Assembly: GCA_021018815.1 (NCBI GenBank)
Contig: JAITYX010000148.1
Location: forward strand, 372,001-436,000
DNA: 64,000 bases
Origin: Talinum fruticosum
Taxonomy: Eukaryota; Streptophyta; Magnoliopsida; Caryophyllales; Talinaceae
Direction: 5' to 3'
The notes under the pieces were generated by a model. It did not search any database and was not told where the DNA came from. It worked only from the letters and a program-made list of their open reading frames with translations. This document shows positions 61,236 to 64,000 of the stretch, one piece after another (the stretch's first letter is position 1; every line of letters starts with the position of its first letter). The position numbers were made by a program, and so were the translations under genes.

Positions 61236-62999
61236 TTTATTACCTTTCTCACAACTTGAATTTTAGCACATTAACTACAATAAGACAACACAACTACAAG
61301 CAGAATAGACCACCAACAACAGAGACTAATACAGGGAAGAAATTCCTGACATAAAAGCATCAAACTTCAGAGAGAAATTCCCACCAACAACATAGATTTA
61401 TAGACCACCAACTATAAGAAATTAAGCCAAACCCTAAATTCGCAAATAGACGAACAAATCAGAACCTGAATTTGTATAATTTGAAGAACAATTTGTATTT
61501 AATTCCTAAAAAATTGAAGATGAGAAGACAGAAATAAACTAATTAGAACCTGAATTCGCAATTTACAATTGTTTTGAAAACCCTAATTTTGCCTGAATAT
61601 TGAAGGCTAGTGAGAGGATGTCTCTCTATCTCTATCCTATCTTCGGCTAGAACGTGGTAGAGAAGACCGGAAACGGCGGCACCGGAGAGAGGTAGGAAGG
61701 GGTACCGTCGGCGACGAGAGAGAGAGGAAGCAAGGATAGGCGGATGCCGAAGACAGCTGGGCAGATGCCGGAGATAGGTGGACAGGTGCTGGCGACAACG
61801 GGCGGCTGCCGGTGTAGTTATGGGCGGCTTCTAGCAACAGGAGGGATGACCGTGAGTGAGAGTGAGAGTGAGAGTTAGAGAGAGGAAGCAAGGAAGAACG
61901 ATGAGGGAAATGTCGAGAGCAGCAACTGATCCCCTCCTCAGATTTTTTTTTTTATGTTCTGGTTTTTAAAATAATAAAAACGCCTTTTACCTTAAGTCGT
62001 TAGATGTAGATTGAACAGTTCGATCGTTATATATACAGGGAAGGATCATGTGGACGCCCTCTTTTAGGTGAGCAAAATCAATCTTAGTCATCCAATTTTA
62101 ATATGATGGCTCAAATTAAAAAAAAAAAATTAATTAGTTAAAAAAAGAATTTTTTTTTGGGAAGGGTTTTCAATCTGCTCATTCATTCTTCCCCGAGCTC
62201 TCCTTCCTTTAGCTGAACCTTTTCTCTCTCTCCCTGCTTTGTCCTTGCATCCATGACGTTCCCCTCTAACTCAACCGTTGCCTTTGACCCGGCCCATCTA
62301 GGCTCGGATGCCTCCCTCCTCCGTTTCACGAGTAGCCATTGCCCCCGACCAGCCTCATTCCCCGCCCCTGCACCGCCTAGCCCAGCTGCGGTCCCAGCCC
62401 TAGCCTCGCCCAAGACAACTGCCTGTCCATGCCCCTGCACCGCCCAACCGCCACATCCCGTGCCCAACCGCCTATCTAGTACTCGAAACTCTAATTGGTA
62501 AGATATGAACATTATAAATAATTTTTTGGGGTTAGGAACGTGTTTGGCTACTTATAAAGTTTCAGTGATCTAGTTTGATTCAAAATTTTTATTTAAGATA
62601 TGAATCTTGAATTGCCTAAGTTTCGATAGACTAATTGGTAAGATATGAAACTTTTTTGGGTCTCTGTGATTTTTATTTCGCTTTTAACACTCGTGCTTTT
62701 GTGTTCACCGGTTTAAAATTCCAATTGTAATTAGTAATATACTTAATTATCTTTAAGAAGAATTGAATTGATTGTGCTCGCCTTTGATTATGTAGGAAGA
62801 TTTTTAGATCTTTAAGAAGTATTTCAAGGCTAATTTGGAGCTTTACGAAAACTTTTTGTTTTGGTTTTTAATAAGGATCAATTTGTATTATTATTTTTTT
62901 GGCTAGATTGTATTGAGGAAACTACTTAAGGAGAGAGTTCACAACATCAAACACCCGACAAATTCAAAAGTCCTATACGTGTTGTAAAGGAGTGGATAG
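61236..62999. other. No gene supported; possible transposon end near 62,040
   Basis: A GA-rich block (61,640-61,910) gives serine- and leucine-rich frames on the minus strand that are not credible genes. GGAAGGATCATGTGGACGCC (62,040) recalls the block GGAAGGGTTCAAGTAAGCACC at 57,613 and 57,775. The stretch 62,170-62,510 is G+C-rich with proline-rich frames on one strand and glycine-rich on the other, unrecognised. Confidence 0.35.
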
Positions 63000-64000
63000 G
63001 TGTTTGTAATGACGACTTAATATTGAAAGAAGGCTTAGAGTTTTCCAACTTGGAAGAATGTGAGAAATTTTATAAATCTTATGCTTATCATGTTGGTTTT
63101 AGCGTTCATAAATCGAGAACTAAGAAAACTAAAGCAGATACCGACAAGTATAAGTATTATGTTTGTTCTAAGAAGGATTTAAGCAAACTTCAACTAATGT
63201 GAAAAAGAATCGAAACGTGACGTTGACTAGGGAAGGTTGTAATCCTATGGTTGGTTTTAGAAGAACAAATAATGCAAGTTATGTGCTTTTCAAATTCTAT
63301 GAAGGTCATACACATTTATTTGCTATTCCTAGGAAATGACACATGTTAAATTCTAACAAGGGTGTGAATAATATGCATAGATCTTTATTCAAATCACTCA
63401 CTTATGCTATTATTAATCCTTCTAAAGCTCATCGTATCATAAAGGAGCAGGTTGGTGGTTTTGAAAATGTTGGATGTAGTAAGTAAGACTTGAAAAATTT
63501 TCAAAGGGATTTGAAAGATTTTATCAAGGATTCAGATGCACAAATGTTTATTGACAATTTTAAGAGAAAGAAAAAGGTTAATCCATTATTTTATTATGCT
63601 TACGAGTTAGATGTTGATGGTACACTTAAACACGTTTTACGGGCGGATGGTGTCGCAAGATTGAATTATTCATTATATGATGATGTGGTTTCTTTTGATA
63701 CAACATATGATACTAATAGATATAAAATGATATTTGCTCCATTTACTTGGGTTGGATAACCATAGATTGTATGTTACATTTGGGGCTGCATTATTGGGGG
63801 ATAAAAAGGTAGAATCCTTTATGTGGTTGTTTGATAAGTTCTTAGATGCAGTGGGTGGTCTTGTTTGTCTTATTATTGATCAAAATCCTACAATAAAACT
63901 AGCAATACAAGTAGCATTTCAGTCCACTATTCATAGATTTTGCATTTGGCATATCATGAGAAAATTATCCGAAAAAGTGGGATCCTCTTTGAATAGTAAT
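63000..64000 (+). pseudogene. FAR1/FHY3-type MULE transposase, partial and broken
   Basis: GLEFSNLEECEKFYKSYAYH with VGFSVHKSRTKKT is the FAR1 DNA-binding domain start (63,030-63,130). TREGCNPMVG, FKFYEGHTH and NPSKAHRII follow. The catalytic region has DVVSFDTTYDTNRYKM (first catalytic Asp, 63,685) and, after a frame change at about 63,755, FGAALLGDKKVESFMWLF and LIIDQNPTIKLAIQ (second Asp), then FCIWHIMRKL at the edge. In-frame stops at about 63,340 and 63,485 and frame changes show it is inactive here. The family includes both transposases and domesticated light-signalling factors; the decay and setting suggest a transposon. Confidence 0.85.

Overview
The window looks like nuclear DNA of a flowering plant, most likely a eudicot. 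It holds one large intron-rich gene (GT-AG introns, about 20 exons) embedded in nested plant transposable elements of the copia, CACTA, MULE, hAT, LINE and MITE types, plus long AT, CT and GT microsatellites. There are no operons, rRNA genes or CRISPR arrays. Species cannot be told from the sequence.

Layout. 1-3.5 kb: a broken minus-strand Ty1-copia element (gag, protease, pre-integrase), a primer-binding site and an LTR. 4.1-7.2 kb: a pair of direct repeats with TATA boxes that look like LTRs of a non-coding element. 7.2-9.0 kb: the end of a CACTA element. 10.7-20.2 kb: a Mutator-like element (MULE) with terminal inverted repeats of about 220 bp. It carries a GRF zinc-finger gene on the plus strand and a broken transposase on the minus strand, and is itself interrupted by an LTR-like repeat, a hAT element and a MITE. 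21.54-29.26 kb: a second CACTA element with both ends and a GAT target duplication, inserted in a LINE relic. It holds a broken TNP2-type transposase and two foldbacks, one with arms of about 300 bp.

29.87-45.87 kb: a plus-strand gene for KTF1 (SPT5-like, RDM3), a factor of RNA-directed DNA methylation. It has an N-terminal acidic region, an NGN domain, KOW repeats, a long WG/GW Argonaute-binding platform and a C-terminal glycine-rich tail with six CCHC zinc knuckles. Exon phases agree throughout except for five one-base deletions, all in or beside homopolymers.

46.4-57 kb: several copies of a MITE family whose ends read roughly TATGTTAAGAGAACCGACC, one split by a GGTTCGGGT-rich hAT-like element, then an inverted copy of the LTR-like repeat seen at 14 kb and a large TA/TG microsatellite. 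57.6-62 kb: gene debris (copia gag-protease, a PPR fragment, an unassigned terminal exon, two MSH4 exons with their intron) and two inverted tRNA-like sequences. 63-64 kb: a broken FAR1/FHY3-type MULE transposase running off the window.

The only gene likely to serve the host is KTF1, which by family knowledge helps silence elements of the kind that surround it. The long foldbacks inside the CACTA element are the most interesting unexplained structures, as possible sources of double-stranded RNA.
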